Assembly (NCBI RefSeq): GCF_004027225.2
Contig: NW_022651112.1
Span: 186,001-250,000 of the forward strand
Length of the DNA stretch: 64,000 bases
DNA from: Strigops habroptila
Lineage: Eukaryota; Chordata; Aves; Psittaciformes; Psittacidae
Reading direction: 5' to 3'
The notes under the pieces were generated by a model, which saw only the letters and a program-made list of their open reading frames with translations, was not told the origin of the DNA and ran no database searches. Position numbers and translations under genes: made by a program. Of the stretch, positions 43,680 through 54,399 are shown piece by piece. The number at the start of each line of letters is the position of its first letter. The stretch's first letter is position 1.

Positions 43680-43895
43680 AACCATTGGCCCACCCATTAA
43701 CCCACCCATTGGCCCACCCATTGACTTAACCATTGACCCACCCATTGACCCACCCATTGACTCAACCATTGACCCAACCATTGACTCAACCATTGACCGA
43801 ACCATTGACCCAACCATTGGCCCAACCCTTAACCCACCCATTGACCCACCCATTGACTCACCCATTGACCCATCCATTGGCCCCAACCCAGCAGT
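43680..43895. repeat. CCACCCATTGACCCAACCATT array
   Basis: About 19 copies of an 11-bp unit (CCCATTGACCCA) lie directly upstream of the transporter exon remnant. Confidence 0.9.
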
Positions 43896-43899
43896 GGCC

Positions 43900-44192
43900 A
43901 GGCTACAAGGAGCCCACCTTGGTCCCCGTGGGTTGAGGAGCCTGAGGGGCGCCTCTGGAGCATGCAGGGACCTCGGTGGCCCCCCTGGCCCTGCCCCTCC
44001 TCATGGTGGCCACTCACAACCTGCTGCAGAAGTCACCATTGGTGCCGGCTCCTCTGGGTGGTCAGTGCCACCGGGACCTGCTCAGGGTCTGGGTTCCTCA
44101 TGATGGCACCTCAGTGGCGGCTTTTGGACGCCAAGGGCTCCCAAAGGAGCCCTGTCTTGATGGTTGGACCTACAACTGCCGCCAAGGTAGGA
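43900..44192 (+). pseudogene. Decayed first exon of a third SLC22A organic anion transporter
   Basis: The translated core LPLLMVATHNLLQKS matches LPLLLMASHNTLQNF at the start of OAT exon 1. About 60 codons on, [10 protein letters not shown] matches the conserved EPCLDGW-Y box that precedes the exon end. Between them is a shortened, altered extracellular loop without the usual sequons. The upstream GGVGRF block and the normal exon end are not intact, and no exons 2-10 follow before the second functional copy. A GGAT array starts ~55 bp downstream, as in intron 1 of copy 1, so this remnant probably arose by duplication of that gene's 5' end. Confidence 0.75.
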
Positions 44193-44246
44193 TGTGGTGG
44201 TACCTGGGACTGGTGGCTCGTGTCACCCCCCGGAGGCACCAGTGGA

Positions 44247-44495
44247 GGATGGTGGATGGATGGATGATGGGTGATGGTGGATGGTGATGGATGATGGATG
44301 AAGAATGGATGGATGGATGGATGGATGGATGGATGGATGGATGGATGGATGGATGGATGATGGTGGGTGGTGATGGATGATGGATGAAGAATGGATGTAT
44401 GGATGGATGGAAGGATGATGGATGATGGATGATGGATGGATGATGGATGATGAATGATGGATGATGGATGGATGATGTGGATGGTGGGGGATGGA
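44247..44495. repeat. (GGAT)n array beside the transporter remnant
   Basis: GGATGGATGGATGATGGTGG and related units. Position and sequence parallel the array in intron 1 of transporter copy 1. Confidence 0.9.
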
Positions 44496-44499
44496 TGGT

Positions 44500-45000
44500 C
44501 AATGGGGCAGGAGGGGGAACAGCACCACGAAACCCACCTACCCCAACCCCCCATGGACCTCATCCCACCAGTGCCCAGACGCAGGGGGCCGAAGCCCTGA
44601 CCAAGGCCACCACCACATGTGGACCCGCATCCTCCTCCCTCCTGGGGCTGGTGGCTCCGGGGCTTGGGGGTGGTGTGTGTGTCTGGTGCTGGAACCAAAG
44701 GAGTTACAGGGACAAGTGTGTGAGATGCAGCTGGGGACAGAGGGGGACATGGGGGGGACACGGGGGGGACATGGGGGGCAACACAGAGGGGACATGGAGG
44801 GACCCGGGGGGGCCGCTCGGAGGTTGTTTTCCCGCGGCCCCGGACCCGGACCGGCTCCTCCATCCCACCCCGAAGGCAAACACGGGCCCAGCGGGAGCTG
44901 AGGCTCCTCCTGTCCCGCCCCCCCGGGTCCCCTCCTCCTGCTCCTCCTCCTGCTCCTCCTCCCCAGCTCCCATCACTCAGGAGAGCAGGAGGAGCCGGAT
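44500..45000. other. Spacer with no recognised gene
   Basis: Mixed sequence includes a GGGGGACATGG run near 44740-44800 and a CTCCTCCTGCTCCTCC run near 44930. Short open frames exist but none has recognisable domains or consistent splice borders. Confidence 0.4.
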
Positions 45001-45445
45001 CCCAAAAGATCCAGGATCCCATGAACCCAGTACACAGAGATCCCAAGGATCCAGGCATCCCCATGCTCAGATGTCCAAAGGACCCAGGTGTCCGGGTGCC
45101 CAGAGATCCCAAGAATCCAGGCGTTGGGATGCACGGATGTCCCAAGAACCCAGGGATCCAGGTGCTCAGGGATCCCAGGAATCCAGGCATCTGGGTGTCC
45201 AGACATCCCAATGACCCAGGAATCCCAAGAATCCAGATGTCCAAGGATCCCAAGGATCCCAAGGACCCAAGCATCTGGATGCCCAGACATCCTGATGCCC
45301 AGATGTCCTGGTGCCAGGCATTTGTGTGTCCCAAGGACCCAGGAATCCAGGCATCTGGGTGTGCAGACATCCCAAGGACCCAGGCTTCCAGGAATCCATG
45401 TGCCCAAATGTCCTGAGGGCTCAGGGGACCCGGATATCCCAAGGC
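45000..45445. repeat. CCCAAGGATCCAGGCATC repeat
   Basis: About 20 copies of an 18-24 bp unit alternate GATCCAGGCATC and GGTGTCCAGACATCCCAA. GGATCC is frequent. Several frames stay open across it as a result. Confidence 0.8.
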
Positions 45446-45522
45446 CCCGGCTCCTCTCCCGCCTCGTGTCCCTGCTCACTGACCCATCCTGTAACGTTCC
45501 ACCACTTCCCGCTGCCCCAGGT

Positions 45523-45699
45523 CCAAGGGGCTCCCAGAATCCGGTTCAGGAATGTGGCCCCATCAACCACCCACCCCCACCCCTGGATAGTGACGGCAGC
45601 CGAAGGGGCCGGGGGGGGTCCATCCAGCTGGGATCAGAGGGAGAGGATGGGGAGGCCCCAGGGAGCTGCTGGACATCCCTGGATGATGGTTTCCAGTGA
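45523..45699 (+). other. Possible terminal exon or chance ORF
   Basis: After CCGCTGCCCCAG (acceptor-like) an open stretch reads GPRGSQNPVQECG then GSIQLGSEGEDGEAPG and ends LDDGFQ with TGA at 45697-45699. It is non-repetitive, unlike its flanks, and ends in an acidic tail. No matching upstream exon or family is recognised, so it is only a candidate. Confidence 0.2.
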
Positions 45700-45919
45700 C
45701 CCATAGCGGGGTCCGATCCTGACGGAGTCAAACGTTAACTGGGAATGGGGGTGGATTTAAATAGGAGCAGGGACAAGCGCAGGGGCAGGGGCAGGGGCAG
45801 GGACGGGCCATGGGGCAGTAGGTGCCAGCAGATGGCTCCGGGAAGCGGGATCGGGAGCTGGGAGAAGGTTGAGTAGAGTGGGAGCAACAGAGAGGTGAGT
45901 GGATCCGTAACGTGGTGGT

Positions 45920-46560
45920 TGGGAGAGAGGGCAATGGAGATCAATAGATCAATCAGTGGAGGGAAAGGTTGATCAATGAGAGGTTAAACCTCAACTGATC
46001 GATCAATGGAAGGATTAAACCTGAACTGATTGATCAATGGAGAGATTGCAGGTGAAGAGATTGATCAATCAAGAGACTGAGGTTGATACATGGATCAATA
46101 GAGACCGATAGAGCTGGCAATAGATAGAGGAGGGTCACTGCATTGATCAATAGATTCTCTTGATCAATTGAGAGGGGCCAAGAGATGGATCAGTAGATTA
46201 AAGGTCTATCAATCAATCAACAGGTGAAAGGCCAATAGTCTGGTCAATGAGAGATTCAGGCCGATCCATTGATCAATAGATGATGAAGTAATAAATGGAT
46301 CAATGGATGATTGATCAATGGAAAGGTTATAGATCAGCTTATCAGTTATAGATACCTGGATGGATCAATAGAGATGCTGGAGATTGATGAAGAGATTGAT
46401 CAGGAGATTGATCAATGATCGATCAATGATTGATGAGGAGAAATAGACCAAGGAGTCACTAAGAGGTGATGGAGCAATTGAGGAGTCAATGGGGGGCATG
46501 AAACATTGATCCATTGATCCATTGATCCATCGATCCATTGATTGACCAATGGCTTGAGCG
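45920..46560. repeat. GATCAATAGA/TTGATCAAT array
   Basis: A degenerate AT-rich array has TTGATCAATGGAGAG-type units of 10-25 bp. The palindrome TTGATCAA or TGATCA recurs dozens of times. AT-rich composition makes it stand out from the GC-rich flanks. Confidence 0.8.
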
Positions 46561-46739
46561 GGGGGTGAAGGATGGAGGAGTGTGGGTGGGCAGAGGGAGG
46601 GACATGGGGACACAGACACGAGGACACACGGACACGGATGGAGCCGGACACCGGGAGAGGGCAGTGAGAGAAGCCCAGAGCCAGTGGGCACGGACTGATG
46701 GAGAGGGGATGGGAGATGGGATAGGAGGGGGAGGAGGGA

Positions 46740-47055
46740 AGGGGAGGGATCAATTATGATTGACTGATGAATGATTGATGATTGATTGATGAATGATTGA
46801 TGAATGATTGATGATTGGTTGATGATTGGTTGATGATTGGTTGATGATGATGACTGATGATTGATTGATAATTGATGATTGCTTGATGATTGACGATTAA
46901 TGATTGCTTGATGATTGATGATTGATTGATGATTGATTGATGATTGGTTGCTGATGGGAGGACATGGGTTGAGCTGATGGCAAGAAATAGTCAGCGATTG
47001 GCAGACACCCCAACAGATCAATAGCAACCAACAGAGTGATCGATTGATTGATTGA
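46740..47055. repeat. ATTGATTGATGAATG array
   Basis: Units of GATTGATTGATGATTGGTTG are present. It continues the AT-rich repeat domain after a unique G-rich stretch at 46560-46740. Confidence 0.85.
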
Positions 47056-47129
47056 CAGATTCACCCCTTGGTCCTTCCTCATCCACCCCTTGGTCCTTCC
47101 TCAGATCCATTCCTCACCTCTTCCTCCAA

Positions 47130-47375
47130 CCCCACCCCAGCCACTCCAAGCCCATCCCTTGGCCATCCTTTGACCATCCCTTGGCCATTCCAAGCCCATC
47201 CCTTGGCCATTCCTTGGCCACCCCTTGGCCATTCCAAACCCATCCCTTGGCCATTCCAAGCCCATCCCTTGGCCATCCTTTGGCCATTCCAAGCCCGTCT
47301 CTTGGTCATGCCTTGGCCATTCCAAGCCTGTCCCTTGGCCATCCCTCAGGCATTCCTTGGCCATCCTTCAACCTC
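47130..47375. repeat. CCCTTGGCCATTCCAAGCCCAT array upstream of transporter 2
   Basis: About ten copies of a 20-25 bp unit (CCATCCCTTGGCCATTCCAA) end 55 bp before the second transporter's ATG. Confidence 0.85.
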
Positions 47376-47430
47376 TCTTGCTCCTCCTGCCCTCCTGACC
47401 GAGCCTTCACCCTTCCCAGCACATCCCACC

Positions 47431-50400
47431 ATGTCCTTCGCGGCGCTGCTGGCCCGCCTGGGTGGGATGGGCCGCTTCCAGGTGACCTATGTGGCAGCCT
47501 TGGCCGTGCCGCTGATCATGTTGGCCAGTCACAACCTGCTGCAGAACTTCACCGCGGGCGTCCCCGAGCACCACTGCCGCCCGCGGGCCACCGGCGCCAC
47601 CGCGGACATCCCGCTCCTCGTCTCCATCCCCACCGACGGCCACCAGCAGCCCCAGCGCTGCCGCCGCTACGTGGAGCTCCAGTGGCACCTCCTGGAGGCC
47701 AACGCCACGGCCAACGGCAGCACCGCGGCCACCGAGCCCTGTCGCGACGGCTGGACCTATCGCGATGGTGCCTTCGCTCACACCATTGTGACTGAGGTGC
47801 CCCATGGTGCCCCCCAAAGGGGAGGGGCGGGGGGAGGAGCAATGGGGCTGGGTGGTGACCCCCATGTCCTCTCTCCTGGTGGCAGTGGGACCTGGTGTGT
47901 GAGTCCAAGACCTTGAAGCAAATGGCTCAATCCATCTACATGGCTGGGATCCTCCTGGGCTCCGGCCTCTTTGGGATCCTCTCCGATAAGTATGTGGCCA
48001 GCATGGGGCTGTACTGGGAGGAACTGGGAGGAACTGGGAAGGGGATGCTCAGGGGTGCCCTTTTGTCCCTCTGGCCCTGGTGTCCCCAGGGTGGCTCTGT
48101 CCTACTGTCCATAAGTCACTCATCCCGGTATTCCCAGTGCCCATATTCCCAATCCCAGTGTTCCAAATGCCTTGTGTCACTCTCCCAGTGTTCCCAGCAC
48201 CCCACAAACTCCATACCAGCACCTTCCAGTGCCCCATGTCCCCCATCCCAGTGTCTCCATCACCCCATCTCCCCCATCCCAGTGTCTCCATCACCCCATC
48301 TCCCCGATCCCAGTATCTCTACCACTCCACAAACTCCATCCCAGCACCTCCAGTGCCCCATGTCCCCATGCCGGTAGCCCCATCACTCCATGTCCCATGC
48401 TGGTGTCCCCATCACCCATGTCCCCGTCACCCATGTCCCCATCACCCATGTCCCCATCACCCATGTCCATGCTGGTGTCCGGCAGGTTTGGGCGCCGGGC
48501 GGTGCTGACCTGGTGCTACCTGCAGCTGGGGGTGACGGGCGCCGGCACCGCGGCCGCCCCGACGCTGCTCCTCTACTGCCTGGGCCGGTTCCTGACGGGC
48601 TTGGCCATGGCCGGAGTGTCCCTCAACTCCTCCTCGCTCTGTGAGCCGGGACATGGGCTGGGATGGACCCACCAGCCACGGGAGGGCCCTGAGCTCCAAC
48701 CCAACCCCGTTGACCCAACCCAACCCCTATTGACCCAACCCAACCCAACAATTGACCACCGTGGGGGTCCCAAGCTCCAACCCAACCCCTATTGACCCAA
48801 CCCAACCCCTATTGACCCAACCCAACCCCTATTGACCCAACCCAGCCCCCATTGACCCAACCCAGCCCCCATTGACCATTGGGAAGGCCCCAAGCTCCAA
48901 CCCAACCCCATTGACCCACCTCAACCTCTGTTAACTCAACCCAGCCCCATTGACCCTTGGGAGGGCCCCAGCTCTCCCACTCCAGTGCTATCCCATGGGA
49001 TAGAGCCCACACCTGCCTGCAGGCATGGAGTGGATCCCAACGGAGGCGCGGGCCGTGGTGGGCACCATCAACGGCTACAGCTACACGCTGGGGCAGTTCC
49101 TGCTGGCGGGGATGGCCTTCGGAATCCCGCACTGGCGCTGGCTGCAGCTCACTGTGTCCCTGCCCTTCGGCCTCTTCTTCCTCTACTCCTGGTATGGTGC
49201 ATCCCGGTGTCCCCATGTCCTGTGTCCCCATTCCCCAGACTCCTGGTGTCCCCACGTCCCCATGTCCCATGTCCCCATTCCCCAGACTCCTGGTGTCCCC
49301 ATGTCCCCGTGTCCTGGCTCCCCACTCCCGGCATCCTGCTGTCCCCATAACCCATGTCCCAGTGTCTCAGTGTCCCCATGTCCTGGTGTCCTGTGTCCCT
49401 GTGTCCATGTCCCTGTGTTCCATATCCCCATGTCCCATATACCCATGTCCCCGTGTCCATGTCCCTGTGTCCCAGTGTCTCCATGTCCCTGTGTTCCATA
49501 TCCCCATGTCCCATATACCCATGTCCCCGTGTCCATGTCCCTATGTCCTGGTGCCTCCATGCCCCTGTGTTCCATATCCCCATGTCCCATATCCCCATGT
49601 CCCCGTGTCCCATGTCCCCATGTCCCGTACCCCCATGTCCCTGTGTCCCATGTCCCTGTGTCCATGTCCCTGTGTCCTGGTGTCTCCATGTCCCTCTGTT
49701 CCATATCCCCATGTCCCATATCCCCACGTCCCCGTGTCCCATGTCCCCATGTCCCGTACCCCCATGTTCCCATGTCCCGTATTCCCATATCCCCATGTCC
49801 CGTACCCCCATGTCCCCGTGTCCCATGTCCCCTCACCGTGGTGTCCCCCCAGGCTGCTGCCGGAGTCGGCGCGGTGGCAGCTCAGTGCGGGGCGGCCCCA
49901 CCAGGCCCTGGCTGGGCTGCGCCGGGTCGCGCGCATCAACGGCCGGAAGCACGAGGGCGACCAACTGGATCTGGAGGTGACGGAGAGACCCGGGACCCCC
50001 CAGAGCCCCCAAAGCCCCCCCCAGATCCCTCTGATCCCCTCCACGTCACCTGGATCCCCCCCAAAACCCCTTGTACATCTCCTTAGATCCCTCTGATCCC
50101 ACCTAGAGCCTTCCCATCCCCTCCACATCACCTGGATCCCCCCCAAAGACCCCTTGTATCCCACCTCGATCCCTCTGATCCCACCTAGAGCCTTCCCATC
50201 CCCTCCACATCACCTGGATCCCCCCCGAAGACCCCTTGTATCCTGCCTCGATCCCTCTGATCCCACCTAGAGCCTTCTGATCCCCTCCACAACACCTGGA
50301 TCCCCCTCGAAGACCCCTTGTATCCTACCTTGATCCCTCTGATCTCCCCTCCCAATCCCTCCAAATCACCTGGATCTCTCCCAAGATCCTCCCCTAGATC

Positions 50401-53400
50401 CCACCACCCAGTTCCCCAACACACCCCCCCAAGGCCTGGATCCCCCAGATCCCTCCGGATCCCTGTGGATCTGGCTCTCCGCAGGCGCTGCAGGCTCTGG
50501 CGCTCCAGGAGCCGCCAGTGCCAGGGGGAGCCGTGGCCACGCTGTTCCGGACACCTGGAATGAGGATGGTGTCCTGTGGAGTCTCCTTTGTCTGGCAAGT
50601 GAGGGGGGATTGGGCCAAAAAACCCCTTTTGGGGGCAAATTCCATCTTTTGGGGGTCAAAATCCACCTTTTTGGGGGCAAACCCCACGATTTTGGCGACA
50701 AACCCCACCATTTTGGCACCAAAACCAACCTTCTTGGGGCAAAATCCATCTTTGTGGGGTGAAATCCTCCCTTCTTGGGGGCAAACCCACTTTTGCAGGG
50801 GGGGAACCACCTTTTTGGGGGCAAAACCCGCCTTCTCGAGGCTAAACCCAACGTTTTTGGTGGTGTTTTGGTCCCACCTGGTGGCTTTCATATTTAGGGT
50901 GGTGGGACACTGGAATGGGTCGAATGGAGAAGCTGTGGCTGCCCCATCCCTGGCAGTGTTCAAGGCCAGGTTGGACACAGGGGCTTGGAGCAACCTGCTC
51001 CAGTGGAAGGTGTCCCTGCCCATGGCAGGGGGTTGGAGCTGGAGGAGCTCTTTAAGGTCTCTCCAACCCAACCCATGCCATGACTCTCTGGACCATTGGG
51101 TTTGGGGCAGGTTCTCCACCAGCTTTGCCTACTACGGGCTGGCCATGGACCTGCAGGGCTTTGGGGTGAACGTGTACCTGAGCCAGCTGCTCTTCGGCGC
51201 CGTGGACATCCCGGCCAAGCTGATCTCGGTGTTGGTCATCGGTGGCCTCGGCCGAAAGGTGGCCCAAGGCGGCTCCTTGGCGCTCGCTGGGGTCTGCATC
51301 CTGGCCAACAGCGCCGTGCCCAGCGGTGCGCAGCGGGGCCGGAGCGCGGAGAGGGGTGGGATGGGGTGGGGTGGAGGAAGAGGGGGTGGAGGAAGAGGGG
51401 GTGGAGGAAGAGGGGGTGGAGGAACAGGGGGTGGAGGAATGGTGGGAGGGAAGGCAATGGGATGGAGGACAATGGGATGGAGGACAATGGGATGGAGGAC
51501 AATGGGATGGAGGGATGGAGGACAATGGGATGGAGGGATGGAGGGCAACGGGATGGAGGACAATGGGATGGAGGGATGGAGGGCAACGGGATGGAGGACA
51601 ATGGGATGGAGGGATGGAGGGCAACGGGATGGAGGACAATGGGATGGAGGGATGGAGGATAATGGGATGGAGGGCAATGGGATGGAGGACAATGGGATGG
51701 AGGGCAACGGGATGGAGGACAATGGGATGGAGGACAATGGGATGGAGGGATGGAGGATAATGGGATGGAGGGCAATGGGATGGAGGGATGGAGGATAATG
51801 GGATGGAGGACAATGGGATGGAGGACAATGGGATGGAGGGATGGAGGGCAATGGGATGGAGGACAATGGGATGGAGGGCAACGGGATGGAGGACAATGGG
51901 ATGGAGGACAATGGGATGGAGGGATGGAGGGATGGAGGATAATGGGATGGAGGGCAATGGGATGGAGGGATGGAGGATAATGGGATGGAGGACAATGGGA
52001 TGGAGGGATGGAGGATAATGGGATGGAGGGCAATGGGATGGAGGGATGGAGGATAATGGGATGGAGGACAACAGGATGGAGGGCAATGGGATGGAGGACA
52101 ATGGGATGGAGGCAGAGGGTAGAGAGAGAAGTTGGAGGGCCAGAGGCTGCCGAGAGGGAGGTGGGATGACGGGATAGAGGAATAGAGGGTGATGGGTCGA
52201 TGCTGGGGCTGCAGGGGAGGTGAGGGAGGGGTGAAGGACGGGAGGTGCTGGTGGCAGCAGAGGCAGGACCCGGGTGAACCCACCATGGGGCCGCTGGTGG
52301 AGCCGCTGGTGGAGGATGGGACCTTCCCCCTGCGCAGAGCTGCGGGTGCTGCGAATGGCCTTCGCTGTGCTGGGGAAGGGCTCCTTGGCCGCCTCCTTCA
52401 ACTGCGCCTACATCTACACTGGAGAGCTCTTCCCCACCGTCATCAGGTGGGTGCTCACACCTCCAGGGCTGGGGGCACCACAAACCCACTGCCAGCAGTC
52501 ATCTACCATCCATCATCCAGCCATCATCCAGCCATCATCCATCCACCCATCCATAATCCATCATCCAGCCATCATCCATCATCAACTCCTCCATCCATTC
52601 AGCCACTTCTTTATCCATGTATCCCTCAACCCCTCCCTGAGCTTCTCCATCCATCTACCATCAACCCCTCAGCCCATCCATCCACCTCTCCATCCATCCA
52701 TCCACCTCTCCATCCATCCACTTCTCCATCCATCCACTTCTCCATCCATCCACCTCTCTATCCATCCACTTCTCCATCCATCCACCTCTCTATCCATCCA
52801 CCTCTCCATCCACCCATCCACCTCTCCATCCATCCACTTCTCCATCCATCCACCTATCCATCCACCTCTCCATCCACCCATCCACCTCTCCATCAATCAC
52901 TCAACTGCTCCATCCATCCATCCAACCACCTCTTCACCCAACCCTCAATCCTTCGATCCATCCAGCCACAATCAACTCCTCCATCCTCCCACTTCTCCAT
53001 CCCTCCATTATCCACCCATCCATCCATCCATCCCTCCATCCCTGTCTCCATCCCTGTCTCCCGCTGGCACAGGCAGACGGGGCTGGGCCTGGGGGGCACC
53101 ATGGCTCGTGTCGGGGGGATAGTGGCCCCTCTCGTGCGCATGACGGCCGATGTGAGCCCGGTGCTGCCCCTGCTCATCTATGGGGCTGCCCCCATCGTGT
53201 CGGCCATGGCCACCCGCTGCCTGCCCGAGACCCGCAGCCTGCCCCTGCCCGAGACCGTGGCGGACGTGGAGACCCGGTGAGGAGCCAGCGGTGCCCTGTC
53301 ACCACCATGGGGCCATGAAGAGAGAGCCCCCCCCGTTGGGGGGAGGAATCTGGGGGGACCCAGGAGGTTTGGGTTTGGAAGGGATGAAGGTTTTGGTGCA

Positions 53401-54056
53401 GGAAGAGCTGAAAGTCTTGGGGCGAGAAGGGACAAATGTGTTGGGATTGGGAAGGGTGGAAGGGTTTGGGTTGGAAGGCATGAAGGGTTTGGGTTGGGGT
53501 TGGGACAAGGGAGGGTTGAAGATCTCAGGGTTGGGAGGGACAAAGGTTTTGGGGTGAGAAGGGACCAAGGTCTTTGGATTGGAAGGGATGAAGGTTTTGG
53601 GATTGGGATGAGATGAAGGATTTTGAGTTGGGTTGAAGGTCTCGGGGGTGGAAGGGACAAAGGGTTTTGGGCAGGGAGAGTTGAAGGTTTGGGGGCAAGA
53701 AGGGACAAAGGGGTTGGGGTTAGGAAGGGTGGAAGGTCTCAGGGTTGGGAGGGGTGAAGGTTTTGGGATGAGAAAGGACAAAGGTCTTTGGGTTGGAAGG
53801 TTTTGGGATTGGGATGAGATGAAGGATTTTGGGTTGGGTTGAAGGTTTCAGGGTCAGAAGGGACGAAGGGTTTGAGTTGGGGTTGGGAAGGGACAAAGGT
53901 TTTGGGATTGGGTTGAGGAAGGGTGGAAGGTCTCAGGGTTGGGAGGGATGAAGGTTTTGGGCTTTCTCTCCCCCCGGTGCACCCAGAACCGGACACCTCA
54001 AGGACAAGGAGGTCACCGTCCCCCTGAGCAGCACCAGCACCAAGGACAGCGCCTGA
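47431..54056 (+). CDS. SLC22A6-like: Organic anion transporter of the SLC22A6/8 type, copy 2 (541 aa)
   Basis: A tandem paralogue of the gene at 37284. Ten exons: 47431-47796, 47886-47989, 48486-48640, 49023-49191, 49853-49976, 50485-50594, 51111-51325, 52338-52446, 53073-53276, 53987-54056. Exons 2-5 and 7-9 have exactly the lengths of copy 1. Landmarks: [34 protein letters not shown], sequons NFT, NAT and [87 protein letters not shown] with the conserved Lys, FPTVIRQTGLG with the conserved Arg, and [12 protein letters not shown]. Loop 1 and the C-tail are shorter than in copy 1. Intron 6 starts with GC (GCAAGT), not GT, and has a CR1 fragment against its acceptor. Confidence 0.9.
48110..48480. 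repeat. CCCAGTGTCTCCATCACCCC repeat in transporter 2 intron 2
   Basis: Pyrimidine-rich units of 20-40 bp (CCATCCCAGTGTCTCCATCA) and a terminal CACCCATGTCCCCAT array reach the exon 3 acceptor. Confidence 0.75.
48690..48960. repeat. CCCAACCCCTATTGACCCAA array in transporter 2 intron 3
   Basis: About 12 copies of a 19-20 bp unit are interspersed with GGGAAGGCCCCAAGCTCC blocks. Confidence 0.85.
49200..49845. repeat. CATGTCCCGTATCCCC array in transporter 2 intron 4
   Basis: CCATGTCCCTGTGTCCATGT units of 6-12 bp, with ~85-bp higher-order blocks (GTTCCATATCCCCATGTCCC), fill the intron between exons 4 and 5. Confidence 0.85.
49985..50440. repeat. CCTCGATCCCTCTGATCCCACC array in transporter 2 intron 5
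   Basis: A ~75-bp unit containing AGAGCCTTCCCATCCCCTCC and TCACCTGGATCCCCCCCGAA is repeated about five times. Confidence 0.85.
50600..50870. repeat. TTTTGGGGGCAAACCCACC repeat in transporter 2 intron 6
   Basis: About ten copies of a 25-30 bp unit (CCTTTTTGGGGGCAAAACCC) lie immediately before the CR1 fragment. Confidence 0.8.
50880..51092 (+). mobile_element. CR1 LINE 3' end, plus orientation, in transporter 2 intron 6
   Basis: GGTGGTGGGACACTGGAATG, then CCCCATCCCTGGCAGTGTTC, TCCAGTGGAAGGTGTCCCTG and CCATGGCAGGGGGTTGGAGC is the CR1 3' terminal region read forward, ending near CCATGACTCTCTGG. It stops about 18 bp before the AG acceptor of exon 7. Confidence 0.85.
51345..52130. repeat. GGATGGAGGACAATG array in transporter 2 intron 7
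   Basis: Three related units, GGATGGAGGACAATG, GGATGGAGGGCAACG and GGATGGAGGGATGGA, alternate in a regular 15-bp register for nearly 800 bp. All are multiples of three, so several frames on both strands stay open for hundreds of codons without being genes. Confidence 0.95.
52500..53050. repeat. CCATCCATCCACCTCTCCAT array in transporter 2 intron 8
   Basis: CATC-based units with a 12-20 bp variant (CATCCATCCACTTCTCCATC) fill the intron between exons 8 and 9. Confidence 0.9.
53335..53965. repeat. GGGTTGGAAGGGATGAAGG array in transporter 2 intron 9
   Basis: About 22 copies of a ~28-bp unit (GGTTTTGGGATTGGGAAGGG with ACAAAGG or ATGAAGG) run to the final exon. Confidence 0.85.
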
Positions 54057-54124
54057 GGGGGCCCAGGACGGGCCTTGGGGACCCCGGGTGCATCATCCTG
54101 CACCCGACGCTATTTATTCACCCC

Positions 54125-54130
54125 AATAAA
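54125..54130 (+). terminator. Transporter 2 polyadenylation signal AATAAA
   Basis: AATAAA lies 69 bp after the stop codon. A second AATAAA at 54309-54314 could give an alternative longer end. Confidence 0.75.
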
Positions 54131-54399
54131 ACCTCACCCCAACGCTGGTGTTTGACACCAAACGCGGCCCAAGTGGGACCCAGGGGGACCCCAAAACCCC
54201 GCCTTGGGTCCCCCCTCCCAGTCCCCCAAGGTCCTGTGTCCCCCCCGATGGTTCCGGGGCCGGGCTCCAGCTCCAGCCTTTGCCCCAATTCGGGTGATTT
54301 TGCTGCACAATAAAAGCTGCAGAAGGGATTGAGCCGGCTCAGAGCAGGGCCGGGTCAGGGGGGAACCCCAAATGGGGTGGGTTTCACCCCAAAAACACA

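Noticed and set aside
51052-52489. Long minus-strand open frames with Ser-Ile-Pro and His-Pro repeats
   Set aside because: Products of the 15-bp register array in transporter 2 intron 7; they run antisense through real exons 7 and 8.
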